32,875 nt of DNA from Nitratifractor sp. (GTDB lineage: Bacteria; Campylobacterota; Campylobacteria; Campylobacterales; Sulfurovaceae): assembly GCA_015488535.1 (NCBI GenBank), contig WFNP01000050.1:1-32875 (forward strand), in the 5' to 3' direction. The translations under genes and the position numbers were made by a program. A model generated the notes under the pieces. It did no database searches. It saw only the letters and a program-made list of their open reading frames with translations, and was not told the DNA's origin. This document shows positions 25,083 to 31,895 of the stretch, in pieces (the first letter of the stretch is position 1; each line of letters begins with the position of its first letter).

Positions 25083-26414
25083 CTAAAAATTTATTATCTT
25101 TTGAAGAGTATTGCTTAATTCACTCTTTTTTCTGATATTTAGCAACTCATCTCCGGGTGAGGTAGTAGTAATAATCGTTCTACATAATGGATATTTACTC
25201 CAGTCTTTTTGTCTGATACCCCAATAGCTGTGCATAATAACTGGTTCATTTTTATAGTGTCCAATATACAAAACTATATGACCCGGCACATACAACAAAG
25301 AGCGGAATGGTTTGGCATATTTGAGTATCGCTCTTTTTTTAGCTACTCCTTTGAGGGCTTTGATATTGATACTTTTGCCCTCTTTTGCCTGCTGGGCAGA
25401 ATTTCTCTTTAGAAATATTCCAAATACTCCCAAAAAATCCCTAGTCATTGCCGAGCAGTCTCTTCCATAATCTTTGCCTCCCCACCCATAGGGTTCTGCA
25501 TACAACTGAGAGGCTATTTTGGCCACATTTTTTGGAGTAAAAGCAAACGGTTTTGTAGCTAAGTATGGTTTTGAGGGTATTGGTATTTTTACAATTTTGG
25601 CATAAGCTTTTTTATCTTTGACAGCCAAAAGCAGATGTTTGGTATATCTACTTTTTGGAAAAATTGTGCCAAGCTTTAAGAGAGCTTCTCTTTTTCCATT
25701 TTTCATCAGATAGAGATTATCTTTTATTGTCACCATGTATCTGCCACTTCTAAAAAGTCGCCTGAATTTTGCATCACAAAATGCGATATCTCTTAGCTTT
25801 ATCCATCCAAAAGCGTGTGCAGCCTGAACAAAAGCCCATTTGCCATCTTTGGATATATGCGATACAAAAAGTGGTGTATTGATATGTATCTCACTATGCT
25901 GAAAATAGTCAAATGGATACCCCTCAGTATTTTTCCAAGGATCCCTGTATGCCGGAGTATCGGTAGGAAAAGAGCGAAGATTACTATCTGTTAAAGTAAT
26001 AGCATATCTTTTATCACTATTTAAAGCTGAGAAGTTGGAATTTCTTATCCACCAATCTATACTAGAGCGTTTAATTTTGTGATAATTACTGTCATATATC
26101 TTTTTTCTATTTACAAATCTTAATTGCCATGTGAGTTTGTCTATACTCTCACTCATCTTGTTCAGACTCCAAGGCTCAAAATATCTCCTGTTGTAATCAT
26201 TATCATATATCAATTGCTTACTTCTATCCAATGGTATCAGTTGAGATGAATAATAAGATGGCTTTTGCGGAATTTTGTGCATATCTGCTACACTTTTAAA
26301 GTGCAATCTATCCAGTCTGCTTGGCGGTCTTGTACCCTGCACTATAGCATAATCTGCAAAGAGTATATTGATAAAAAGAAGTGGAAATATTAAAAGTCTG
26401 AAAAGAAATATCAT
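25083..26414 (-). CDS. Secreted SH3/NlpC-P60 peptidoglycan hydrolase
   Basis: A 443-residue exported cysteine peptidase predicted to cut peptide stems in peptidoglycan. A signal peptide (1-20, ending ILFA) precedes the N-terminal stabilising domain typical of these enzymes (HKIPQKPSYYSSQLIPL and YNRRYFEPWSLNKM, 46-87). Two bacterial SH3-like domains follow (about 135-210 and 225-280). The NlpC/P60 domain (about 290-410) has Cys320 in YGWGGKDYGRDCSAMTRDFLG, His379 in PGHIVLYIGH and a third polar residue near His395 (MHSYWG). The frame is open to a GTG at 26438, but that lies inside a hairpin and adds eight residues before the signal peptide. Neither start has a clear Shine-Dalgarno, so the start is uncertain. 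Confidence 0.85.
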   Translation of the reverse strand: MIFLFRLLIFPLLFINILFADYAIVQGTRPPSRLDRLHFKSVADMHKIPQKPSYYSSQLIPLDRSKQLIYDNDYNRRYFEPWSLNKMSESIDKLTWQLRFVNRKKIYDSNYHKIKRSSIDWWIRNSNFSALNSDKRYAITLTDSNLRSFPTDTPAYRDPWKNTEGYPFDYFQHSEIHINTPLFVSHISKDGKWAFVQAAHAFGWIKLRDIAFCDAKFRRLFRSGRYMVTIKDNLYLMKNGKREALLKLGTIFPKSRYTKHLLLAVKDKKAYAKIVKIPIPSKPYLATKPFAFTPKNVAKIASQLYAEPYGWGGKDYGRDCSAMTRDFLGVFGIFLKRNSAQQAKEGKSINIKALKGVAKKRAILKYAKPFRSLLYVPGHIVLYIGHYKNEPVIMHSYWGIRQKDWSKYPLCRTIITTTSPGDELLNIRKKSELSNTLQKIINF

Positions 26415-26423
26415 ATCAGAAAA

Positions 26424-26459
26424 GGTGGTAAAATCCACCCTCTGTGGGAAAATCCCACA
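26424..26459 (-). terminator. Twin hairpins after slyD
   Basis: Two hairpins lie three bases apart between slyD and the NlpC/P60 gene. The first read on the minus strand (26459-26443) has seven-base arms TGTGGGA/TCCCACA with a TTT loop. The second (26439-26424) has five-base arms GGTGG/CCACC with an ATTTTA loop and is followed by TTTT. The second could be a weak intrinsic terminator for the tolB-ybgF-slyD unit. Arms and loops resemble those at 1161-1178 and 10956-10973. Confidence 0.55.
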
Positions 26460-26468
26460 ATTTATATT

Positions 26469-26975
26469 TTAGTGACCGCAACCACAACTGCCATCTGTGC
26501 AGTGACCACCGCCTACTTCACCGGTAGCTGCTTCATCTTGAGTAGCTTCTCTTACGCTTGATACTGTCACATCAAATACCAAATCTTTACCAGCAAGTGG
26601 ATGATTCATATCTATTGTAACACTCTCATCATCAAAATCTTTTACAGTAACCTGAATAGTATGACCATCTTCACCCTGACCATACAGACTCATACCTTTT
26701 TGCAAATCAATACCTTCAAACTGCTCTTTTGGAAGAGTCTGCACAGCACTCTCATCATACTCACCATAAGCTTCAGCTGCTGGGACAGTGATAGTCTTGC
26801 TATCACCCTCACTCATACCTACAAGCTCTTTTTCAAGACCTGGAATAATTCTTCCTTTGCCTGTAACAAACTCCAAAGGTGCTGCACCTCTGTTTGAATC
26901 CAAAACAGTATCACCGCCTTCTTCTTTCAATTCGTATTCAATACCTACCACACTGTTTTCAGCTTCTATTGACAT
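26469..26975 (-). CDS. slyD: FKBP-type peptidyl-prolyl isomerase SlyD
   Basis: A 168-residue cytoplasmic prolyl isomerase and chaperone. The FKBP fold is split by an insert-in-flap domain as in SlyD. EFVTGKGRIIPGLEKELVGMSEGD (35-58) and the C-terminal NHPLAGKDLVFDVTVSSV (124-141) are FKBP strands, and the chaperone insert lies between about 70 and 120. The C-terminal tail has the metal-binding cluster HCTDGSCGCGH (158-168), a short version of the His/Cys tail that binds nickel. AGGATATAT precedes the ATG. It follows tolB and ybgF, a neighbourhood also seen in Campylobacter. Confidence 0.94.
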   Translation of the reverse strand: MSIEAENSVVGIEYELKEEGGDTVLDSNRGAAPLEFVTGKGRIIPGLEKELVGMSEGDSKTITVPAAEAYGEYDESAVQTLPKEQFEGIDLQKGMSLYGQGEDGHTIQVTVKDFDDESVTIDMNHPLAGKDLVFDVTVSSVREATQDEAATGEVGGGHCTDGSCGCGH

Positions 26976-27038
26976 ATATATCCTTCTAAAAAATTTGGGA
27001 TATTGTAACGGTTAATTCTTAATGAATTATTAATCAGA

Positions 27039-27818
27039 CTATTTTAGTCTCTTTTTTGCTATTCTTGCACTGCTAGTACCAGGATATCCATCTATGATGG
27101 CTTGATAGAATTTCATAGCCTGCTCTTTGTTACCGTCATTTTCCAGAGATATACCGGTATGCAAAAGCAATCTATCCATATAAGCTGCATTCTCATTCAA
27201 CTCTGCACTACTTTGATAATACTTTATAGCATCTTTGTATTTTCCGGTCCTGTATGCAATCTCTCCCAAATAGAAATTGGTTGATGCAGGTTTGTACCTA
27301 CGATTTAAAAGCACCTCAAATATATTTTTTGCCTCTGAATAACGCTTTCTGTCAAAGAGTATCACTCCCTTTTTATATAGTTTGGCAGATGATGTATCTT
27401 CTGTAGCACTACTTTTGGCAACACTGTTATTAGTGTGATTACTGCTTACACTATTTATATTAAAACTGCTGTTACTGTTGTTTTTGGCAGGTAGTGGAGA
27501 CTGCTTTACACTATTGCTGTTTTTACTCTTTACAATAGCTTCAAGCTTCTCTACCCTTTTTCTCAATAACTCTATCTCAGATGAGTTACTGTTTGGTGTT
27601 TTACTACTATTACCTGCTCTTGCAGAAAGAGATTCTACTATGCTCTTGAGTCCATCTACTTCCTCCCGCAAAGATGCCACCTGCTGTTTTAGAGCATATA
27701 TACTGCCTGAATTATCTCCTTTGTAAGTAACTGTTCTGCTATAAACAGATGGCTCGGCAAAGATTACAGGTGTGGATATTACCAATATCGTCATATATTT
27801 CATATAATTTTTTATCAT
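27039..27818 (-). CDS. ybgF: Tol-Pal-associated TPR protein YbgF/CpoB
   Basis: A 259-residue periplasmic protein. A signal peptide covers about 1-21 (cleavage near VIFA). A coiled coil (about 38-100, SLREEVDGLKSIVESLSARA and ELLRKRVEKLEAIVKS) mediates trimerisation in the family. An Asn/Ser-rich linker (100-140) leads to C-terminal tetratricopeptide repeats (about 145-259, such as LYKKGVILFDRKRYSEAKNIFEVLL and KDAIKYYQSSAELNENA). The end matches the YbgF signature with PGTSSARIAKKRL. CpoB couples outer-membrane constriction to peptidoglycan synthesis in E. coli. AAAGGAG fixes the ATG. It begins 17 bases after tolB, with no pal between. Confidence 0.88.
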   Translation of the reverse strand: MIKNYMKYMTILVISTPVIFAEPSVYSRTVTYKGDNSGSIYALKQQVASLREEVDGLKSIVESLSARAGNSSKTPNSNSSEIELLRKRVEKLEAIVKSKNSNSVKQSPLPAKNNSNSSFNINSVSSNHTNNSVAKSSATEDTSSAKLYKKGVILFDRKRYSEAKNIFEVLLNRRYKPASTNFYLGEIAYRTGKYKDAIKYYQSSAELNENAAYMDRLLLHTGISLENDGNKEQAMKFYQAIIDGYPGTSSARIAKKRLK

Positions 27819-27835
27819 TCTTTTTCTCCTTTTAT

Positions 27836-29071
27836 TTACCAGTCAATAGACTGTAATCTACCATCATTGATACGATACTGTAGTGACTCTCCACTCTCCA
27901 AATTTTGATAATGTATCATTCCGGAATACTTGTCTATATAAGATACTACACTTCCATCTGAAGAGAATCTTGGAAATTGATTTACACCTCCACTGCTCAA
28001 TGGTCTAATATCACTTCCGTCACTGTTTACAATATATACATTATAGGTTCTTGGATTGGCTCTGCCTATAAATATAATTTTATCTCCAAAAGCATCGCAG
28101 GAGTTATTATTTTTTCCTGCAAAAACTATCTGATTAACATCAGGACTATCTATATCTTTGACAAATATATTTGGATATCCTAATCTGTTGGATACAAATA
28201 CTATTCTCTTCTCTCCTGATAGATAGTGAGCATTTACATCTATACCACTAAAAAATGTCACTCTTTTGGCTTGGTTTGTGACTGTATTATATTCATATAT
28301 ATCTGCCTGTCCTTCAGGTGCCATGGTAAGCAACAATTTTTTACCGTCTCTGCTGACATCTGAGCATGCAAGCATACCCTGCGAAGTAGTAACTGTATCA
28401 ATCTTGCCGGTATATAGACTCAAACGCTTCAACTTTGGCAATTCACCATTATAATCACTGAAATAGAGTATCTTTTGAGATTTGTCACCCCAACACGGAA
28501 ACAGAGACAGACCACCTTTTATAATGGCTTTTTTATAACGAAAAGTATAATCTGCCAAAACTATTGCAGTCCTTTTTTTACCGGTATATTTGGCATATAC
28601 CACATATCTGTTGAGCCAGTTTACAGACTGAAATCCCATAGCATCATTCATTTCACTTACTGCTTTATGCACCAAAAATGGGTATTTTCTCTCAACTGAT
28701 ATTTTATATTCACCACTGAATACTCTATTGTTTGAGCTTTTATCAATAAGACTAACTGAGACTTTTGCTATACCATCTTTATCTTCATATCTGTATTTGA
28801 GTATATATTTGACTTTTGTCATATCATAGGGATTACCGGTTTCTCTGTTGTTATATCCACCCTCTATCTTAAAATGACCACTTATCGTCATATCTTCACT
28901 GAAGATATTATATATCTCTTGGCTTTGGCTACTCAATGTAGCAGATTCATCCATTATCAAAACCCTGGCTCTAGGATCAACATCTTTTTCTATCTTTATA
29001 GTAGCATCCAATGCAAAAAGATGTATCACAGATACAATCCAAAGTAATATAAAATATCTCATTTTTCTCAT
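27836..29071 (-). CDS. tolB: Tol-Pal system protein TolB
   Basis: A periplasmic protein of about 411 residues that links the Tol inner-membrane complex with Pal at the outer membrane. After the signal peptide (FILLWIVSVIHLFALDA) comes the N-terminal alpha/beta domain (about 20-160). A six-bladed beta-propeller follows with WD40-like repeats: GLSLFPCWGDKSQKILYFSDYNG, GMLACSDVSRDGKKLLLTM, AHYLSGEKRIVFVSNRLGYPNIF, and GGVNQFPRFSSDGSVVSYI. Three starts are possible: TTG 29083, ATG 29071 and ATG 29062. I take 29071, which has GGA nine bases before it and a good signal peptide. First gene of the unit, divergent from the deaminase gene. Confidence 0.93.
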   Translation of the reverse strand: MRKMRYFILLWIVSVIHLFALDATIKIEKDVDPRARVLIMDESATLSSQSQEIYNIFSEDMTISGHFKIEGGYNNRETGNPYDMTKVKYILKYRYEDKDGIAKVSVSLIDKSSNNRVFSGEYKISVERKYPFLVHKAVSEMNDAMGFQSVNWLNRYVVYAKYTGKKRTAIVLADYTFRYKKAIIKGGLSLFPCWGDKSQKILYFSDYNGELPKLKRLSLYTGKIDTVTTSQGMLACSDVSRDGKKLLLTMAPEGQADIYEYNTVTNQAKRVTFFSGIDVNAHYLSGEKRIVFVSNRLGYPNIFVKDIDSPDVNQIVFAGKNNNSCDAFGDKIIFIGRANPRTYNVYIVNSDGSDIRPLSSGGVNQFPRFSSDGSVVSYIDKYSGMIHYQNLESGESLQYRINDGRLQSIDW

Positions 29072-29108
29072 TTTAAAATCCAAACAAATTAATCTTGATA
29101 TATTTTAT

Positions 29109-29146
29109 ATTATACAATATTATAGCTGTATGAATTGAGCTATAAT
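29109..29146. promoter_or_regulatory. Divergent promoter region of tolB and the deaminase gene
   Basis: Two minus-strand TATAAT hexamers (29109-29114 and 29119-29124) face tolB. A plus-strand TATAAT at 29141-29146 faces the deaminase gene, 32 bases before its ATG. No consensus -35 is seen. Which -10 is used cannot be told. Confidence 0.35.
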
Positions 29147-29178
29147 TACTCATAAAAAGTGAATACAAAGGTCAATAT

Positions 29179-30384
29179 ATGAAAAGAGCAATAAAAGTAT
29201 CCAAACTATTTGATGGATATGAATACAAAGATGATATGATAGTGGTATTTGATAATAAAATAGAGAGCATAACACCTGCTGATAGTTTTTCACAGGATAT
29301 AGAAATAGAAGATTTTTCAAATGAATATATTCTATATCCTGGATTTATCAATACTCATACACATCTGGAATTTGCTACAAACAGAACTACCCTGAAATAT
29401 GGTAACTTTGTAGAGTGGTTATACAGTGTCATAGAGCATAGAGGCGATTTGATGAATGAAGCTGATGATGAAGCTATGATGAAGTGCTGTAAAGAGATGC
29501 TAAATAGTGGTATCACCACTTTTGGAGCAATATCTAGTATGGGACTTGATTTGCAAGTATGCAAAAAGACTCCTCAAAAGGTGGTATATTTCAATGAAGC
29601 TATCGGCTCTGTCCCCTCAGCAGTAGATGCCCTCTTCAGTGATTTCAAAGAGAGAGTTACCAATTCAAAATGCACTACCCCCAAAGACAAAATCACTCCG
29701 GCTATTGCAATCCACTCCCCCTACTCTGTCCATCCAATACTAGCTAAAAGAGTAATAGAGATAGCAAAAGACTTGAATATGCCAATATCCACACACTTTT
29801 TGGAATCCAAAGCCGAAAGAGATTGGCTGGAAAATAGTAGTGGAGAGATGGCTCCTTTTTTCAAAGAGTTTTTCAATACTGATAGAGCAGTAAATAATAT
29901 TCAAGGATTTTTAGAGCTTTTTGATGATACACAAACACTATTTATCCACTGCACACAAGCTACACAAGAGGAGTTGCAATACTTGCAAAACAAAGGTCAT
30001 ACCATAGCCCACTGCCCACGCTCAAACAGGCTTCTTGGCAACGGCAGACTCTCAATCGAAAATATATTCTCACCTCTTAGCGTAGCTACAGACGGATACA
30101 GCTCAAACTGGTCTTTAAATATATTTGATGAATTAAGAGCATCTTTGATGATGCATAGTCTTGGAGATTTGAATAAATTAGCTTTTAGATTAATACGCTC
30201 TGTTACATCTGATGCAGCCAAATGCCTAAGAAGTGATGCCGGAGTATTGAATATTAACAGACCTGCCGATATGGTTTTGGTCAAACTACCATCTAAAATA
30301 CCAAATGACTCTGTAGCACTACATACAATCCTACATACACAAAAAGCAGAAAGAGTATGGATAGATGGAGAAGTTATAAATTAA
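29179..30384 (+). CDS. mqnX: Aminodeoxyfutalosine deaminase (COG0402 amidohydrolase)
   Basis: A 401-residue metal-dependent amidohydrolase. Metal ligands are His60 and His62 (INTHTHLEF), His206 (STHFLES) and Asp305 (ATDGYSSN), with His257 (FIHCTQ) as a further active-site histidine and HSPYSVHP near 179-186. This is the cog0402 deaminase group. From established work, a Nitratiruptor member deaminates 6-aminodeoxyfutalosine to futalosine in menaquinone synthesis and had been misnamed chlorohydrolase. Assigning that substrate here is by family and by phylum, not by a motif unique to it. No other mqn gene is near. AAGG lies ten bases before the ATG. Confidence 0.75.
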   Translation: MKRAIKVSKLFDGYEYKDDMIVVFDNKIESITPADSFSQDIEIEDFSNEYILYPGFINTHTHLEFATNRTTLKYGNFVEWLYSVIEHRGDLMNEADDEAMMKCCKEMLNSGITTFGAISSMGLDLQVCKKTPQKVVYFNEAIGSVPSAVDALFSDFKERVTNSKCTTPKDKITPAIAIHSPYSVHPILAKRVIEIAKDLNMPISTHFLESKAERDWLENSSGEMAPFFKEFFNTDRAVNNIQGFLELFDDTQTLFIHCTQATQEELQYLQNKGHTIAHCPRSNRLLGNGRLSIENIFSPLSVATDGYSSNWSLNIFDELRASLMMHSLGDLNKLAFRLIRSVTSDAAKCLRSDAGVLNINRPADMVLVKLPSKIPNDSVALHTILHTQKAERVWIDGEVIN

Positions 30385-30420
30385 GCTAATATCTTCTCAA
30401 GTGCCTCCACTGCCCATCTT

Positions 30421-30439
30421 TAGTGCTATATCAGCACTA
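30421..30439. repeat. Perfect hairpin after the deaminase gene
   Basis: Seven-base arms TAGTGCT and AGCACTA enclose ATATC, 37 bases after the deaminase stop and at the 3' end of the truncated minus-strand gene. No U-tract follows in either direction, so it is a possible mRNA-end or palindromic element rather than a proven terminator. Confidence 0.5.
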
Positions 30440-30550
30440 TGGGCTTCTAGTGGATTGATACGAATTAGTATATTTTTTAGAAATCAAATCCCTTATATCT
30501 TCAATTGATTTGAGATTATCTTCAAAATCCTTATCAAATTTAATCTGCAT
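30437..30550 (-). pseudogene. Probable truncated partner of a small TA-like pair
   Basis: A 37-codon frame starts MQIKFDKDFEDNLKSIEDI and ends in a TAG near the hairpin at 30421-30439. Its ATG overlaps the last 11 bases of the 56-aa gene before it, a spacing usual for toxin-antitoxin pairs. It is too short for a known toxin. After codon 23 a second minus-strand frame (about 30483 down to about 30400) stays open for 28 residues, including LIRINPLEAHSADIALKMG. A frameshift near 30480 is therefore possible. I do not recognise the family, and the call is tentative. Confidence 0.35.
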
Positions 30551-30710
30551 ACTTTAAATCCAATTCAGCCTCAAATCTAATTATCCTGTTTTCCAAATCA
30601 TCAAAAGATAGTAATTTTCTCTCACCACTCTCTATTTTCTCTCTAATCTCTTCACTATTTTTGGCAATATAACTCATAAAATCCTCTATATACTCATCTT
30701 TTACCTGCAT
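30540..30710 (-). CDS. Small antitoxin-like protein, 56 residues
   Basis: An ATG frame begins MQVKDEYIEDFMSYIAKN and is highly charged (many Glu, Lys and Asp), predicted helical, with RKLLSFDDLENRIIRF in the second half. Such small acidic proteins preceding an overlapping frame are typical of type II antitoxins. The family is not recognised. A -10-like TATAAT lies on the minus strand at 30740-30735, and a 14-base perfect palindrome at 30758-30771 sits upstream of it as a candidate operator. The ribosome site AGGGG is very close to the ATG. Confidence 0.5.
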   Translation of the reverse strand: MQVKDEYIEDFMSYIAKNSEEIREKIESGERKLLSFDDLENRIIRFEAELDLKYAD

Positions 30711-30734
30711 GACCCCTATTTAGGATTTTTGGTG

Positions 30735-30771
30735 ATTATATCATAGATACAGGAGTCTTTGATATATCAAA
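30735..30771 (-). promoter_or_regulatory. Promoter and palindromic operator of the 56-aa gene
   Basis: TATAAT at 30740-30735 on the minus strand is preceded, 17 bases upstream, by the perfect palindrome TTTGATATATCAAA (30758-30771), which covers the expected -35 position. A second palindrome, AAAAGCTTTT, adjoins it at 30769-30778. This fits autoregulation by the encoded small protein or its complex, an inference. Confidence 0.4.
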
Positions 30772-30822
30772 AGCTTTTAAAATTTTAGATTTTAAGTTAG
30801 CGACTAACCCCTTTCCCCCTGT

Positions 30823-31224
30823 TTAACCTATATATCTTAAAACAAAACTGCTACTGTCAAGCACTTCAATATTGTCTTTATAAAAAGATTTGTCATCAGT
30901 TACTATAAGAGAACAACCTGTCATTTTTGCACAGATATACTGCACACTGTCCTCCAAGTCATCGTTATCGATTTTTAAAGCTTTGCGAAACAGAGAGTTA
31001 TCAACTCCTACAACTATAAAAATATCATTTACAATCTTTAAAAAATCACGGATGTTTTTTGTCTGTTTCGATGCTATATAGTCTATATTAAGCAGTGTAA
31101 TATCACACACTACACATTGAAATTTACCGCTACTGCAAGCATTGAGTATCAAACGGGCATTTTCATATCCTTCTCGTTTGAGAAGCAGATTGAGAAAGAT
31201 ATTTGTATCTATGAAGATTTTCAA
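30823..31224 (-). CDS. PIN-domain toxin (RNase)
   Basis: A 133-residue PIN nuclease, the toxin of a Phd/YefM-paired system (VapC-like). Acidic residues are Asp6 in MKIFIDTNIFLNLLL, Asp92 in DDLEDSVQY and Asp110/Asp111 in LIVTDDKSF. The Glu expected in the second conserved block is Asn46 (ITLLNIDYI), a replacement also common in one PIN subgroup, so it does not by itself mean loss of activity. The start is TTG, overlapping the antitoxin stop by four bases (TTGA), which couples the two and keeps toxin expression low. Target RNA cannot be read from sequence. Confidence 0.85.
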   Translation of the reverse strand: MKIFIDTNIFLNLLLKREGYENARLILNACSSGKFQCVVCDITLLNIDYIASKQTKNIRDFLKIVNDIFIVVGVDNSLFRKALKIDNDDLEDSVQYICAKMTGCSLIVTDDKSFYKDNIEVLDSSSFVLRYIG

Positions 31225-31469
31225 GAGACAATCCTGTTGTATTTTGCATCATCAGTTTTGAAGTCATCATCTAATATACCGACAAAACGATCGAATATTC
31301 CCTCTTCTTGGGATTTAGAAGCTGATGCTCGTTTTACAAGCCGTTCATACTCTTCATAAGGTAGTATCACCGCTTTTTTATTGTGTGATTTTTTATCGAC
31401 TACGAGAACACTTTGAGAAAGTAGCTTTGTAAACTGCGACTGAGCCTGTGAGATGCCTAACTCAATCAT
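31221..31469 (-). CDS. Phd/YefM-family antitoxin
   Basis: An 82-residue DNA-binding antitoxin for the PIN toxin downstream. The N-terminal MIELGISQAQSQFTKLLSQ and VVDKKSHNKKAVILPYEEYERLVKR form the Phd/YefM fold that binds operator DNA. The C-terminal part (EEGIFDRFVGILDDDFKTDD) should wrap around the toxin. AAGGAGAG sits at good spacing before the ATG at 31469. The reading frame is open 48 codons further upstream, but that stretch is the remnant of an older ParE gene and is not part of this protein. Confidence 0.88.
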   Translation of the reverse strand: MIELGISQAQSQFTKLLSQSVLVVDKKSHNKKAVILPYEEYERLVKRASASKSQEEGIFDRFVGILDDDFKTDDAKYNRIVS

Positions 31470-31487
31470 AACACTCTCCTTAAAAAG

Positions 31488-31514
31488 ATATGTACATATT
31501 ATAGCATATATACA
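31488..31514 (-). promoter_or_regulatory. Candidate Phd/YefM operator
   Basis: A perfect 12-base palindrome ATATGTACATAT (31488-31499) with core TGTACA is followed by a second near-palindrome around TATACA at 31509-31514, 18 bases centre to centre. YefM-type antitoxins are known to bind paired TGTACA-core palindromes at their own promoter. It lies 19 bases before the antitoxin ATG. Confidence 0.5.
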
Positions 31515-31725
31515 TATATTAACATTAACTATAACTAAAATCTTATCTTTTGGGGTATAAGCAAGTGTAATCCTCATTTCCTCAAAATAACTAAATCTAT
31601 TCTGCTTTTTCAAAGAATTTTGAAACTACTGTTCTAGCATAGATTTAAGAGTCTTTTTCTATATAAGAGGCGATGGACTCAATATCTTTAAGAGCTTCTT
31701 CTGACCATTTTAGAGTGAAAGCCAT
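31500..31725 (-). pseudogene. Broken ParE/RelE-type toxin gene
   Basis: The frame opens with an ATG at 31725, overlapping the antitoxin stop, and reads MAFTLKWSEEALKDIESIASYIEKDS before a TAA at 31647-31645. In the same frame IYARTVVSKFFEKAE follows, as in intact ParE proteins. Then a second stop at 31599-31597 forces a shift to another frame that reads NRFSYFEEMRITLAYT and PKDKILVIVNVNICIYAI. This matches the usual ParE C-terminal strands that end in a YRIIY-like motif. At least one nonsense change and one frameshift have therefore disabled the toxin, and the 3' end runs into the promoter of the next TA module. Confidence 0.75.
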
Positions 31726-31895
31726 TTAGCCATTCTTTGTTTTGCTTTTTCATGTGAAGAGACTTCACCATTTTCAACACGGTTCATACCATTTTTTATT
31801 TTCTCAACAACATAGAGATGATATTGGATATCTTCATAAGTACAATCCTCAGGAAGATTTTTAATGAGTTTTTGCACTTCTTCTTTTACTGCCAT
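31710..31895 (-). CDS. ParD/RelB-like antitoxin (partner toxin broken)
   Basis: A 61-residue helical protein: MAVKEEVQKLIKNLPEDCTY, then EDIQYHLYVVEKIKNGMNRVENGEVSSHEKAKQRMAKWL. The pattern of a helix with LPED, a YHLYVVEKIK helix and a final GEVxSHEEAKxRMxKWL segment is that of antitoxins paired with ParE/RelE toxins. The frame is intact although the following toxin gene is not. It may persist as a solitary antitoxin. AAAGG lies before the ATG. The palindrome TGTTATAACA at 31920-31929 is a candidate operator. Confidence 0.7.
   Translation of the reverse strand: MAVKEEVQKLIKNLPEDCTYEDIQYHLYVVEKIKNGMNRVENGEVSSHEKAKQRMAKWLSL

Noticed and set aside
31221-31613. A 130-residue Phd-like protein from a TTG at 31613
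   Set aside because: The first 48 codons are the frameshifted end of the old ParE gene. The ATG at 31469 has a strong Shine-Dalgarno and gives a normal antitoxin length.
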